64,000 nucleotides of DNA from Litoditis marina (Eukaryota; Nematoda; Chromadorea; Rhabditida; Rhabditidae), in NCBI GenBank assembly GCA_964036275.1, contig CAXIWQ010000464.1, positions 1 through 64,000 of the forward strand. Reading direction: 5' to 3'. The notes under the pieces were generated by a model. The model had not been told where the DNA came from. It searched no databases and was given only the letters and a program-made list of their open reading frames with translations. Shown here in pieces: positions 45,601-60,600 of this stretch (positions within the stretch are counted from its first letter, which is position 1; each line of letters opens with the position of its first letter). The translations under genes were made by a program, and so were the position numbers.

Positions 45601-48425
45601 ATTAGGTTTTTGTAGCTGGGAGCAACAGACTTGATAGCCGTATAAGATTTTTCTGTAGCTGCAAGCCAAAGAGTCGATAACAGCGTTAATTCGTATTTTG
45701 TGGCTGTGCGCCACAGAATATATAGTCGTATTAGGTTCTTGTAGCTGTGAGCAACACACTTGGTAGCCGTATAAGCTTTTTTCTGTAGCTGCAAGCCAAA
45801 GAGTCGATAACAGCGTTAATTCGTATTTTGTGGCTGTGCGCCACAGAATAGATTGTCGTATTAGGTTTTTGTAGCTGGGAGCAACAGATTTGATAGCCGT
45901 ATGAACTGTTCTCTGTAAATGCAAGCCAAAGAGTCGATAACCGCGTTAATTCGTATTTCGTGGCTGTGCGCCACAAAATATATAGTCGTATTAGGTTTTT
46001 GTAGCTGGGAGCAACAGACTTGATAGCCGTATAAACTTTTTTCTGTAGCTGCAAGGCAAAGAGTCAATAACCGCGTTAATTCGTCTTTTGTGGCTGTGCG
46101 CCACAAAATAGATAGTCGTGTTAGGTCTTTGTAGCTGGGAGCAACAGACTGGATAGCCGTATGAACTTTTCTCTGTAACTGCAAGCCAAAGAGTCGATAA
46201 CCGCGTTAATCTGTCTTTTGTGGCTGTGCGCCACAGAATATAAAGTCGTATTAGGTTTTTGTAGCTGGGAGCAACAGACGTGATAGCCGTATGAACTGTT
46301 CTCTGTAAGTGCAAGCCACAGAGTCAATAACCGCGTTAATTCGTATTTTCTGCTTGTGCACCACAGAAAAGATTGTCGTATTAGGTTTTTGTAGCTGGGA
46401 GCAACAGACTTGATAGCCGTATAAACTTTTTCCTGTAGTTGCAAGGCAAAGAGTCAATAACCGCGTTAAACTGTCTTTTGTGGCTGTGCGCCACAGAATA
46501 TAAAGTCGTATTAGGTTTTTGTAGCTGGGAGCAACAGACTTGATAGCCGTATAAGCTTTTTCTGTAGCTGCAAGCCAAAGAGTCGATAACAGCGTTAATT
46601 CGTATTTTGTGGCTGTGCGCCACAGAATATATAGTCGTATTAGGTTTTTGTAGCTGGGAGCAACAGACGTGATAGCCGTATGAACTGTTCTCTGTAAGTG
46701 CAAGCCACAGAGTCAATAACCGCGTTAATTCGTATTTTCTGCTTGTGCACCACAGAAAAGATTGTCGTATTAGGTTTTTGTAGCTGGGAGCAACAGACTT
46801 GATAGCCGTATAAACTTTTTCCTGTAGTTGCAAGGCAAAGAGTCAATAACCGCGTTAAACTGTCTTTTGTGGCTGTGCGCCACAGAATATAAAGTCGTAT
46901 TAGGTTTTTGTAGTTGTGAGCAACAGACTTGATAGCCGTGTGATTTTTTTTTTCTGTAACTGCAAGCCGAAAAGTCGATAACTGCGTTAATTCGTATTTC
47001 GTGGCTGTGCGCCACAGAATAAATAGTCGTATTAGGTTCTTGTAGCTGGGAGCAACAAACTTGATAGCCGTATGAACTTTTTCCTGTAGCTGCAAGGCAA
47101 AGAGTCAATAACCGCGTTAATTTGTCTTTTGTGGCTGTGCGCCACAGAATATAAAGTCGTATTAGGTTTTTGTAGCTGGGAGCAACAGACTTGATAGCCG
47201 TATAAGCTTTTTCTGTAGCTGCAAGCCAAAGAGTCGATAACAGCGTTAATTCGTATTTTGTGGCTGTGCGCCACAGAATATATAGTCGTATTAGGTTCTT
47301 GTAGCTGTGAGCAACACACTTGGTAGCCGTATAAGCTTTTTTCTGTAGCTGCAAGCCAAAGAGTCGATAACAGCGTTAATTCGTATTTTGTGGCTGTGCG
47401 CCACAGAATAGATTGTCGTATTAGGTTTTTGTAGCTGGGAGCAACAGATTTGATAGCCGTATGAACTGTTCTCTGTAAATGCAAGCCAAAGAGTCGATAA
47501 CCGCGTAAATTCGTATTTCGTGGCTGTGCGCCACAGAATAGATAGTCGTATTACTTTCTTGTAGCTGGGAGCAACAGACTTGATAGCCGTATAAATTTTT
47601 TTCTGTAGCTGCAAGGCAAAGAGGTAATAATCGCGTTAATTTGTCTTTTGTGGCTGTGCGCCACAGAATATAAAGTCGTATTAGGTTTTTGTAGCCATGA
47701 GCAACAGACTTGATAGCCGTATAAACTTTTTTCTGTAGCTGCAAGCCAAAGAGTCGATAACAGCGTTAATTCGTATTTTGTGGCTGTGCGCCACAGAATA
47801 TATAGTCGTATTAGGTTCTTGTAGCTGTGAGCAACACACTTGGTAGCCGTATAAGCTTTTTTTCTGTAGCTGCAAGGCAAAGAGTCAATAACCGCGTTAA
47901 TTTGTCTTTTGTGGCTGTGCGCCACAGAATATAAAGTCGTATTAGGTTTTTGTAGCTGGGAGCAACAGACTTGATAGCCGTATAAGCTTTTTCTGTAGCT
48001 GCAAGCCAAAGAGGTAATAATCGCGTTAATTTGTCTTTTGTGGCTGTGCGCCACAGAATATAAAGTCGTATTAGGTTTTTGTAGCCATGAGCAACAGACT
48101 TGATAGCCGTATAAACTTTTTTCTGTAGCTGCAAGCCAAAGAGTCGATAACAGCGTTAATTCGTATTTTGTGGCTGTGCGCCACAGAATATATAGTCGTA
48201 TTAGGTTCTTGTAGCTGTGAGCAACACACTTGGTAGCCGTATAAGCTTTTTTTCTGTAGCTGCAAGGCAAAGAGTCAATAACCGCGTTAATTTGTCTTTT
48301 GTGGCTGTGCGCCACAGAATATAAAGTCGTATTAGGTTCTTGTAGCTGTGAGCAACACACTTGGTAGCCGTATAAGCTTTTTTTCTGTAGCTGCAAGCCA
48401 AAGAGTCGATAACAGCGTTAATTCG

Positions 48426-48452
48426 TATTTTGTGGCGCACAGCCACAAAATA
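48426..48452. repeat. Inverted hairpin in a satellite monomer (second copy)
   Basis: Same inverted core and 11-bp perfect arms as at 33633-33659, in a matching run of neighbouring monomers. The bases just after differ (GATTGTCG here, TTTTGTCG at 33660-33667). The shared context suggests one inversion event later copied by array amplification. Confidence 0.9.
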
Positions 48453-51400
48453 GATTGTCGTATTAGGTTTTTGTAGCTGGGAGCAACAGATTTGATAGCC
48501 GTATGAACTGTTCTCTGTAAATGCAAGCCAAAGAGTCGATAACCGCGTAAATTCGTATTTCGTGGCTGTGCGCCATAGAATAGATAGTCGTATTACTTTC
48601 TTGTAGCTGGGAGCAACAGACTTGATAGCCGTATAAATTTTTTTCTGTAGCTGCAAGGCAAAGAGGTAATAATCGCGTTAATTTGTCTTTTGTGGCTGTG
48701 CGCCACAGAATATAAAGTCGTATTAGGTTTTTGTAGCCATGAGCAACAGACTTGATAGCCGTATAAACTTTTTTCTGTAGCTGCAAGCCAAAGAGTCGAT
48801 AACAGCGTTAATTCGTATTTTGTGGCTGTGCGCCACAGAATATATAGTCGTATTAGGTTCTTGTAGCTGTGAGCAACACACTTGGTAGCCGTATAAGCTT
48901 TTTTTCTGTAGCTGCAAGGCAAAGAGTCAATAACCGCGTTAATTTGTCTTTTGTGGCTGTGCGCCACAGAATATAAAGTCGTATTAGGTTTTTGTAGCTG
49001 GGAGCAACAGACTTGATAGCCGTATAAGCTTTTTCTGTAGCTGCAAGCCAAAGAGTCGATAACAGCGTTAATTCGTATTTTGTGGCTGTGCGCCACAGAA
49101 TATATAGTCGTATTAGGTTCTTGTAGCTGTGAGCAACATACTTGGTAGCCGTATAAGCTTTTTTTCTGTAGCTGCAAGCCAAAGAGTCGATAACAGCGTT
49201 AATTCGTATTTTGTGGCTGTGCGCCACAGAATAGATTGTCGTATTAGGTTTTTGTAGCTGGGAGCAACAGATTTGATAGCCGTATGAACTGTTCTCTGTA
49301 AATGCAAGCCAAAGAGTCGATAACCGCGTAAATTCGTATTTCGTGGCTGTGCGCCACAGAATATAAAGTCGTATTAGGTTTTTGTAGCTGGGAGCAACAG
49401 ACTTGGTAGCCGTATATACTTTTTTCTGTAGCTGCAAGCCAAAGAGTCGATAACAGCGTTAATTCGTATTTTGTGGCTGTGCGCCACAGAATAGATTGTC
49501 GTATTAGGTTTTTGTAGCTGGGAGCAACAGATTTGATAGCCGTATGAACTGTTCTCTGTAAATGCAAGCCAAAGAGTCGATAACCGCGTAAATTCGTATT
49601 TCGTGGCTGTGCGCCACAGAATAGATAGTCGTATTAGGTTCTTGTAGCTGGGAGCAACAAACTTGATAGCCGTATGAACTTTTTCCTGTAGCTGCAAGGC
49701 AAAGAGTCAATAACCGCGTTAATTTGTCTTTTGTGGCTGTGCGCCACAGAATATAAAGTCGTATTAGGTTTTTGTAGCTGGGAGCAACAGACTTGATAGC
49801 CGTATAAGCTTTTTCTGTAGCTGCAAGCCAAAGAGTCGATAACAGCGTTAATTCGTATTTTGTGGCTGTGCGCCACAGAATATATAGTCGTATTAGGTTC
49901 TTGTAGCTGTGAGCAACACACTTGGTAGCCGTATAAGCTTTTTTCTGTAGCTGCAAGCCAAAGAGTCGATAACAGCGTTAATTCGTATTTTGTGGCTGTG
50001 CGCCACAGAATAGATTGTCGTATTAGGTTTTTGTAGCTGGGAGCAACAGATTTGATAGCCGTATGAACTGTTCTCTGTAAATGCAAGCCAAAGAGTCGAT
50101 AACCGCGTAAATTCGTATTTCGTGGCTGTGCGCCACAGAATAGATAGTCGTATTACTTTCTTGTAGCTGGGAGCAACAGACTTGATAGCCGTATAAACTT
50201 TTTTCTGTAGCTGCAAGGCAAAGAGGTAATAATCGCGTTAATTTGTCTTTTGTGGCTGTGCGCCACAGAATATAAAGTCGTATTAGGTTTTTGTAGCCAT
50301 GAGCAACAGACTTGATAGCCGTATAAACTTTTTTCTGTAGCTGCAAGGCAAAGAGTCAATAACCGCGTTAATTTGTCTTTTGTGGCTGTGCGCCACAGAA
50401 TATAAAGTCGTATTAGGTTTTTGTAGCTGGGAGCAACAGACTTGATAGCCGTATAAGCTTTTTCTGTAGCTGCAAGCCAAAGAGTCGATAACAGCGTTAA
50501 TTCGTATTTTGTGGCTGTGCGCCACAGAATATATAGTCGTATTAGGTTCTTGTAGCTGTGAGCAACACACTTGGTAGCCGTATAAGCTTTTTTCTGTAGC
50601 TGCAAGCCAAAGAGTCGATAACAGCGTTAATTCGTATTTTGTGGCTGTGCGCCACAGAATAGATTGTCGTATTAGGTTTTTGTAGCTGGGAGCAACAGAT
50701 TTGATAGCCGTATGAACTGTTCTCTGTAAATGCAAGCCAAAGAGTCGATAACCGCGTAAATTCGTATTTCGTGGCTGTGCGCCACAGAATAGATAGTCGT
50801 ATTACTTTCTTGTAGCTGGGAGCAACAGACTTGATAGCCGTATAAACTTTTTTCTGTAGCTGCAAGGCAAAGAGGTAATAATCGCGTTAATTTGTCTTTT
50901 GTGGCTGTGCGCCACAGAATATAAAGTCGTATTAGGTTTTTGTAGCCATGAGCAACAGACTTGATAGCCGTATAAACTTTTTTCTGTAGCTGCAAGGCAA
51001 AGAGTCAATAACCGCGTTAATTTGTCTTTTGTGGCTGTGCGCCACAGAATATAAAGTCGTATTAGGTTTTTGTAGCTGGGAGCAACACACTTGGTAGCCG
51101 TATAAGCTTTTTTTCTGTAGCTGCAAGCCAAAGAGTCGATAACAGCGTTAATTCGTATTTTGTGGCTGTGCGCCACAGAATATATAGTCGTATTAGGTTC
51201 TTGTAGCTGTGAGCAACACACTTGGTGGCCGTATGAACTGTTCTCTGTAAATGCAAGCCAAAGAGTCGATAACCGCGTAAATTCGTATTTCGTGGCTGTG
51301 CGCCACAGAATAGATAGTCGTATTACTTTCTTGTAGCTGGGAGCAACAGACTTGATAGCCGTATAAACTTTTTTCTGTAGCTGCAAGGCAAAGAGGTAAT

Positions 51401-53140
51401 AATCGCGTTAATTTGTCTTTTGTGGCTGTGCGCCACAGAATATAAAGTCGTATTAGGTTTTTGTAGCCATGAGCAACAGACTTGATAGCCGTATAAACTT
51501 TTTTCTGTAGCTGCAAGGCAAAGAGTCAATAACCGCGTTAATTTGTCTTTTGTGGCTGTGCGCCACAGAATATAAAGTCGTATTAGGTTTTTGTAGCTGG
51601 GAGCAACAGACTTGATAGCCGTATAAGCTTTTTCTGTAGCTGCAAGCCAAAGAGTCGATAACAGCGTTAATTCGTATTTTGTGGCTGTGCGCCACAGAAT
51701 ATATAGTCGTATTAGGTTCTTGTAGCTGTGAGCAACACACTTGGTAGCCGTATAAGCTTTTTTTCTGTAGCTGCAAGCCAAAGAGTCGATAACAGCGTTA
51801 ATTCGTATTTTGTGGCTGTGCGCCACAGAATATAAAGTCGTATTAGGTTTTTGTAGCTGGGAGCAACAGACTTGATAGCCGTATAAGCTTTTTCTGTAGC
51901 TGCAAGCCAAAGAGTCGATAACAGCGTTAATTTGTATTTTGTGGCTGTGCGCCACAGAATATATAGTCGTATTAGGTTCTTGTAGCTGTGAGCAACACAC
52001 TTGGTAGCCGTATAAGCTTTTTTCTGTAGCTGCAAGCCAAAGAGTCGATAACAGCGTTAATTCGTATTTTGTGGCTGTGCGCCACAGAATAGATTGTCGT
52101 ATTAGGTTTTTGTAGCTGGGAGCAACACACTTGGTAGCCGTATAAGCTTTTTTTCTGTAGCTGCAAGCCAAAGAGTCGATAACAGCGTTAATTCGTATTT
52201 TGTGGCTGTGCGCCACAGAATATATAGTCGTATTAGGTTCTTGTAGCTGTGAGCAACACACTTGGTAGCCGTATGGACTGTTCTCTGTAAATGCAAGCCA
52301 AAGAGTCGATAACCGCGTAAATTCGTATTTCGTGGCTGTGCGCCACAGAATAGATAGTCGTATTACTTTCTTGTAGCTGGGAGCAACAGACTTGATAGCC
52401 GTATAAACTTTTTTCTGTAGCTGCAAGGCAAAGAGGTAATAATCGCGTTAATTTGTCTTTTGTGGCTGTGCGCCACAGAATATAAAGTCGTATTAGGTTT
52501 TTGTAGCCATGAGCAACAGACTTGATAGCCGTATAAACTTTTTTCTGTAGCTGCAAGGCAAAGAGTCAATAACCGCGTTAATTTGTCTTTTGTGGCTGTG
52601 CGCCACAGAATATAAAGTCGTATTAGGTTTTTGTAGCTGGGAGCAACAGACTTGATAGCCGTATAAGCTTTTTCTGTAGCTGCAAGCCAAAGAGTCGATA
52701 ACAGCGTTAATTTGTATTTTGTGGCTGTGCGCCACAGAATATATAGTCGTATTAGGTTCTTGTAGCTGTGAGCAACACACTTGGTAGCCGTATAAGCTTT
52801 TTTCTGTAGCTGCAAGCCAAAGAGTCGATAACAGCGTTAATTCGTATTTTGTGGCTGTGCGCCACAGAATAGATTGTCGTATTAGGTTTTTGTAGCTGGG
52901 AGCAACAGACTTGATAGCCGTATAAGCTTTTTCTGTAGCTGCAAGCCAAAGAGTCGATAACAGCGTTAATTTGTATTTTGTGGCTGTGCGCCACAGAATA
53001 TATAGTCGTATTAGGTTCTTGTAGCTGTGAGCAACACACTTGGTAGCCGTATAAGCTTTTTTCTGTAGCTGCAAGCCAAAGAGTCGATAACAGCGTTAAT
53101 TTGTATTTTGTGGCTGTGCGCCACAGAATAGATTGTCGTA

Positions 53141-54890
53141 TTAGGTTTTTGTAGCTGGGAGCAACACACTTGGTAGCCGTATAAGCTTTTTTCTGTAGCT
53201 GCAAGCCAAAGAGTCGATAACAGCGTTAATTCGTATTTTGTGGCTGTGCGCCACAGAATAGATTGTCGTATTAGGTTTTTGTAGCTGGGAGCAACACACT
53301 TGGTAGCCGTATAAGCTTTTTTTCTGTAGCTGCAAGCCAAAGAGTCGATAACAGCGTTAATTCGTATTTTGTGGCTGTGCGCCACAGAATATAAAGTCGT
53401 ATTAGGTTTTTGTAGCCATGAGCAACAGACTTGATAGCCGTATAAACTTTTTTCTGTAGCTGCAAGGCAAAGAGTCAATAACCGCGTTAATTTGTCTTTT
53501 GTGGCTGTGCGCCACAGAATATAAAGTCGTATTAGGTTTTTGTAGCTGGGAGCAACAGACTTGATAGCCGTATAAGCTTTTTCTGTAGCTGCAAGCCAAA
53601 GAGTCGATAACAGCGTTAATTCGTATTTTGTGGCTGTGCGCCACAGAATATATAGTCGTATTAGGTTCTTGTAGCTGTGAGCAACACACTTGGTAGCCGT
53701 ATAAGCTTTTTTTCTGTAGCTGCAAGCCAAAGAGTCGATAACAGCGTTAATTCGTATTTTGTGGCTGTGCGCCACAGAATATAAAGTCGTATTAGGTTTT
53801 TGTAGCTGGGAGCAACAGACTTGATAGCCGTATAAGCTTTTTCTGTAGCTGCAAGCCAAAGAGTCGATAACAGCGTTAATTTGTATTTTGTGGCTGTGCG
53901 CCACAGAATATATAGTCGTATTAGGTTCTTGTAGCTGTGAGCAACACACTTGGTAGCCGTATAAGCTTTTTTCTGTAGCTGCAAGCCAAAGAGTCGATAA
54001 CAACGTTAATTCGTATTTTGTGGCTGTGCGCCACAGAATAGATTGTCGTATTAGGTTTTTGTAGCTGGGAGCAACACACTTGGTAGCCGTATAAGCTTTT
54101 TTTCTGTAGCTGCAAGCCAAAGAGTCGATAACAGCGTTAATTCGTATTTTGTGGCTGTGCGCCACAGAATATAAAGTCGTATTAGGTTTTTGTAGCCATG
54201 AGCAACAGACTTGATAGCCGTATAAACTTTTTTCTGTAGCTGCAAGGCAAAGAGTCAATAACCGCGTTAATTTGTCTTTTGTGGCTGTGCGCCACAGAAT
54301 ATAAAGTCGTATTAGGTTTTTGTAGCTGGGAGCAACAGACTTGATAGCCGTATAAGCTTTTTCTGTAGCTGCAAGCCAAAGAGTCGATAACAGCGTTAAT
54401 TCGTATTTTGTGGCTGTGCGCCACAGAATATATAGTCGTATTAGGTTCTTGTAGCTGTGAGCAACACACTTGGTAGCCGTATAAGCTTTTTTTCTGTAGC
54501 TGCAAGCCAAAGAGTCGATAACAGCGTTAATTCGTATTTTGTGGCTGTGCGCCACAGAATATAAAGTCGTATTAGGTTTTTGTAGCTGGGAGCAACAGAC
54601 TTGATAGCCGTATAAGCTTTTTCTGTAGCTGCAAGCCAAAGAGTCGATAACAGCGTTAATTTGTATTTTGTGGCTGTGCGCCACAGAATATATAGTCGTA
54701 TTAGGTTCTTGTAGCTGTGAGCAACACACTTGGTAGCCGTATAAGCTTTTTTCTGTAGCTGCAAGCCAAAGAGTCGATAACAACGTTAATTCGTATTTTG
54801 TGGCTGTGCGCCACAGAATAGATTGTCGTATTAGGTTTTTGTAGCTGGGAGCAACACACTTGGTAGCCGTATAAGCTTTTTTTCTGTAGC
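53141..54890. repeat. 780-bp higher-order repeat, about 2.2 copies
   Basis: Blocks at 53402 and 54182 are near-identical at 780 bp, exactly six monomers. The variant ACAACGTTAATTC occurs at about 54000 and 54780, showing copying of a marked unit. Confidence 0.75.
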
Positions 54891-57636
54891 TGCAAGCCAA
54901 AGAGTCGATAACAGCGTTAATTCGTATTTTGTGGCTGTGCGCCACAGAATATATAGTCGTATTAGGTTCTTGTAGCTGTGAGCAACACACTTGGTAGCCG
55001 TATGAACTGTTCTCTGTAAATGCAAGCCAAAGAGTCGATAACCGCGTAAATTCGTATTTCGTGGCTGTGCGCCACAGAATAGATAGTCGTATTACTTTCT
55101 TGTAGCTGGGAGCAACAGACTTGATAGCCGTATAAACTTTTTCTGTAGCTGCAAGGCAAAGAGGTAATAATCGCGTTAATTTGTCTTTTGTGGCTGTGCG
55201 CCACAGAATATAAAGTCGTATTAGGTTTTTGTAGCCATGAGCAACAGACTTGATAGCCGTATAAACTTTTTTCTGTAGCTGCAAGGCAAAGAGTCAATAA
55301 CCGCGTTAATTTGTCTTTTGTGGCTGTGCGCCACAGAATATAAAGCCGTATTAGGTTTTTGTAGCTGGGAGCAACAGACTTGATAGCCGTATAAGCTTTT
55401 TCTGTAGCTGCAAGCCAAAGAGTCGATAACAGCGTTAATTCGTATTTTGTGGCTGTGCGCCACAGAATATATAGTCGTATTAGGTTCTTGTAGCTGTGAG
55501 CAACACACTTGGTAGCCGTATAAGCTTTTTTTCTGTAGCTGCAAGCCAAAGAGTCGATAACAGCGTTAATTCGTATTTTGTGGCTGTGCGCCACAGAATA
55601 TAAAGTCGTATTAGGTTTTTGTAGCTGGGAGCAACAGACTTGATAGCCGTATAAGCTTTTTCTGTAGCTGCAAGCCAAAGAGTCGATAACAGCGTTAATT
55701 TGTATTTTGTGGCTGTGCGCCACAGAATATATAGTCGTATTAGGTTCTTGTAGCTGTGAGCAACACACTTGGTAGCCGTATAAGCTTTTTTCTGTAGCTG
55801 CAAGCCAAAGAGTCGATAACAGCGTTAATTCGTATTTTGTGGCTGTGCGCCACAGAATAGATTGTCGTATTAGGTTTTTGTAGCTGGGAGCAACACACTT
55901 GGTAGCCGTATAAGCTTTTTTTCTGTAGCTGCAAGCCAAAGAGTCGATAACAGCGTTAATTCGTATTTTGTGGCTGTGCGCCACAGAATATATAGTCGTA
56001 TTAGGTTCTTGTAGCTGTGAGCAACACACTTGGTAGCCGTATGGACTGTTCTCTGTAAATGCAAGCCAAAGAGTCGATAACCGCGTAAATTCGTATTTCG
56101 TGGCTGTGCGCCACAGAATAGATAGTCGTATTACTTTCTTGTAGCTGGGAGCAACAGACTTGATAGCCGTATAAACTTTTTTCTGTAGCTGCAAGGCAAA
56201 GAGGTAATAATCGCGTTAATTTGTCTTTTGTGGCTGTGCGCCACAGAATATAAAGTCGTATTAGGTTTTTGTAGCCATGAGCAACAGACTTGATAGCCGT
56301 ATAAACTTTTTTCTGTAGCTGCAAGGCAAAGAGTCAATAACCGCGTTAATTTGTCTTTTGTGGCTGTGCGCCACAGAATATAAAGTCGTATTAGGTTTTT
56401 GTAGCTGGGAGCAACAGACTTGATAGCCGTATAAGCTTTTTCTGTAGCTGCAAGCCAAAGAGTCGATAACCGCGTAAATTCGTATTTCGTGGCTGTGCGC
56501 CACAGAATAGATAGTCGTATTACTTTCTTGTAGCTGTGAGCAACACACTTGGTAGCCGTATAAGCTTTTTTCTGTAGCTGCAAGCCAAAGAGTCGATAAC
56601 AGCGTTAATTCGTATTTTGTGGCTGTGCGCCACAGAATAGATTGTCGTATTAGGTTTTTGTAGCTGGGAGCAACACACTTGGTAGCCGTATAAGCTTTTT
56701 TTCTGTAGCTGCAAGCCAAAGAGTCGATAACAGCGTTAATTCGTATTTTGTGGCTGTGCGCCACAGAATATATAGTCGTATTAGGTTCTTGTAGCTGTGA
56801 GCAACACACTTGGTAGCCGTATGAACTGTTCTCTGTAAATGCAAGCCAAAGCGTCGATAACCGCGTAAATTCGTATTTCGTGGCTGTGCGCCACAGAATA
56901 GATAGTCGTATTACTTTCTTGTAGCTGTCAGCAACACACTTGGTAGCCGTATAAGCTTTTTTTCTGTAGCTGCAAGCCAAAGAGTCGATAACAGCGTTAA
57001 TTCGTATTTTGTGGCTGTGCGCCACAGAATATAAAGTCGTATTAGGTTTTTGTAGCTGGGAGCAACAGACTTGATAGCCGTATAAGCTTTTTCTGTAGCT
57101 GCAAGCCAAAGAGTCGATAACAGCGTTAATTTGTATTTTGTGGCTGTGCGCCACAGAATATATAGTCGTATTAGGTTCTTGTAGCTGTGAGCAACACACT
57201 TGGTAGCCGTATAAGCTTTTTTCTGTAGCTGCAAGCCAAAGAGTCGATAACAGCGTTAATTCGTATTTTGTGGCTGTGCGCCACAGAATATAAAGTCGTA
57301 TTAGGTTTTCGTAGCTGGGAGCAACAGACTTGATAGCCGTATGATTTTTTTTCTGTAGCTGCAAGGCAAAGAGTCAATAACCGCGTTAATTTGTCTTTTG
57401 TGGCTGTGCGCCACAGAATAGATTGTCGTATTAGGTTTTTGTAGCTGGGAGCAACACACTTGGTAGCCGTATGAACTGTTCTCTGTAAATGCAAGCCAAA
57501 GAGTCGATAACCGCGTAAATTCGTATTTCGTGGCTGTGCGCCACAGAATAGATAGTCGTATTACTTTCTTGTAGCTGGGAGCAACAGACTTGATAGCCGT
57601 ATAAACTTTTTTCTGTAGCTGCAAGGCAAAGAGTCA

Positions 57637-60600
57637 ATAACCGCGTTAATTTGTCTTTTGTGGCTGTGCGCCACAGAATAGATTGTCGTATCAGGTTTTT
57701 GTAGCTGGGAGCAACAGACTTGATAGCCGTATGAACTTTTCTCTGTAGCTGCAAGCCAACAAGTCGATAACCGCGATATTTCGTGTTTTGTGGCTGTGCG
57801 CCACAGAATATAAAGTCGTATTAGGTTTTCGTAGCTGGGAGCAACAGACTTGATAGCCGTATGATTTTTTTTCTGTAGCTGCAAGGCAAAGAGTCAATAA
57901 CCGCGTTAATTTGTCTTTTGTGGCTGTGCGCCACAGAATAGATTGTCGTATTAGGTTTTTGTAGCTGGGAGCAACAGATTTGATAGCCGTATGAAATATT
58001 CTCTGTAACTGCGAGGCAAAGAGTCAATAACCGCGTTAATTCGTCTTTTGTGGCTGTGCGCCACAGAATATATAGTCGTATTAGGTTTTTGTAGCTAGGA
58101 GCAACAGACTTGATAGCCGTATGAACTGTTCTCTGTAGCTGCAAGGCAAAGAGTCGATAACCGCGTTAATTCGTATTTTGTGGCTGTGCGCCACAGAATA
58201 GATAGTCGTATTAGGTTTTTTTAGCTGGGAGCAACATACTTGATAGCCGTATAACCTTTTTCCTGTAGCTGCACGGCAAAGAGTCAATAACCGCGTAAAT
58301 TTGTCTTTTGTGGCTGTGCGCCACAGAATATAAAGTCGTATTAGGTTTTCGTAGCTGGGAGCAACAGACTTGATAGCCGTATGAATTTTTTTCTGTAGCC
58401 GCAAGGCAAAGAGGTAATAACCGCGTTAATTTGTCTTTTGTGGCTGTGCGCCACAGAATAGATTGTCGTATCAGGTTTTTGTAGCTGGGAGCAACAGACT
58501 TGATAGCCGTATGAACTTTTCTCTGTAGCTGCAAGCCAACAAGTCGATAACCGCGATAATTCGTATTTTGTGGCTGTGCGCCACAGAATATATAGTCGTA
58601 TTAGGTTCTTGTAGCTGTGAGCAACACACTTGGTAGCCGTATAAGCTTTTTTCTGTAGCTGCAAGCCAAAGAGTCGATAACAGCGTTAATTCGTATTTTG
58701 TGGCTGTGCGCCACAGAATAGATTGTCGTATTAGGTTTTTGTAGCTGGGAGCAACACACTTGGTAGCCGTATAAGCTTTTTTTCTGTAGCTGCAAGCCAA
58801 AGAGTCGATAACAGCGTTAATTCGTATTTTGTGGCTGTGCGCCACAGAATATATAGTCGTATTAGGTTCTTGTAGCTGTGAGCAACACACTTGGTAGCCG
58901 TATGAACTGTTCTCTGTAAATGCAAGCCAAAGAGTCGATAACCGCGTAAATTCGTATTTCGTGGCTGTGCGCCACAGAATAGATAGTCGTATTACTTTCT
59001 TGTAGCTGGGAGCAACAGACTTGATAGCCGTATAAACTTTTTTCTGTAGCTGCAAGGCAAAGAGTCAATAACCGCGTTAATTTGTCTTTTGTGGCTGTGC
59101 GCCACAGAATATAAAGTCGTATTAGGTTTTTGTAGCTGGGAGCAACAGACTTGATAGCCGTATAAGCTTTTTCTGTAGCTGCAAGCCAAAGAGTCGATAA
59201 CAGCGTTAATTCGTATTTTGTGGCTGTGCGCCACAGAATATATAGTCGTATTAGGTTCTTGTAGCTGTGAGCAACACACTTGGTAGCCGTATAAGCTTTT
59301 TTTCTGTAGCTGCAAGCCAAAGAGTCGATAACAGCGTTAATTCGTATTTTGTGGCTGTGCGCCACAGAATATAAAGTCGTATTAGGTTTTTGTAGCTGGG
59401 AGCAACAGACTTGATAGCCGTATAAGCTTTTTCTGTAGCTGCAAGCCGAAGAGTCGATAACAGCGTTAATTTGTATTTTGTGGCTGTGCGCCACAGAATA
59501 TATAGTCGTATTAGGTTCTTGTAGCTGTGAGCAACACAATTGGTAGCCGTATAAGCTTTTTTCTGTAGCTGCAAGCCAAAGAGTCGATAACAGCGTTAAT
59601 TCGTATTTTGTGGCTGTGCGCCACATAATAGATTGTCGTATTAGGTTTTTGTAGCTGGGAGCAACAGATTTGATAGCCGTATGAACTGTTCTCTGTAAAT
59701 GCAAGCCAAAGAGTCGATAACCGCGTAAATTCGTATTTCGTGGCTGTGCGCCACAGAATAGATAGTCGTATTACTTTCTTGTAGCTGGGAGCAACAGACT
59801 TGATAGCCGTATAAACTTTTTTCTGTAGCTGCAAGGCAAAGAGGTAATAATCGCGTTAATTTGTCTTTTGTGGCTGTGCGCCACAGAATATAAAGTCGTA
59901 TTAGGTTTTTGTAGCCATGAGCAACAGACTTGATAGCCGTATGATTTTTTTTTCTGTAGCTGCAAGGCAAAGAGTCAATAACCGCGTTAATTTGTCTTTT
60001 GTGGCTGTGCGCCACAGAATATAAAGTCGTATTAGGTTTTTGTAGCTGGGAGCAACAGACTTGATAGCCGTATAAGCTTTTTCTGTAGCTGCAAGCCAAA
60101 GAGTCGATAACAGCGTTAATTCGTATTTTGTGGCTGTGCGCCACAGAATATATAGTCGTATTAGGTTCTTGTAGCTGTGAGCAACACACTTGGTAGCCGT
60201 ATAAGCTTTTTTTCTGTAGCTGCAAGCCAAAGAGTCGATAACAGCGTTAATTCGTATTTTGTGGCTGTGCGCCACAGAATATAAAGTCGTATTAGGTTTT
60301 TGTAGCTGGGAGCAACAGACTTGATAGCCGTATAAGCTTTTTCTGTAGCTGCAAGCCAAAGAGTCGATAACAGCGTTAATTTGTATTTTGTGGCTGTGCG
60401 CCACAGAATATATAGTCGTATTAGGTTCTTGTAGCTGTGAGCAACACACTTGGTAGCCGTATAAGCTTTTTCTGTAGCTGCAAGCCAAAGAGTCGATAAC
60501 AGCGTTAATTCGTATTTTGTGGCTGTGCGCCACAAAATAGATTGTCGTATTAGGTTTTTGTAGCTGGGAGCAACAGATTTGATAGCCGTATGAACTTTTT

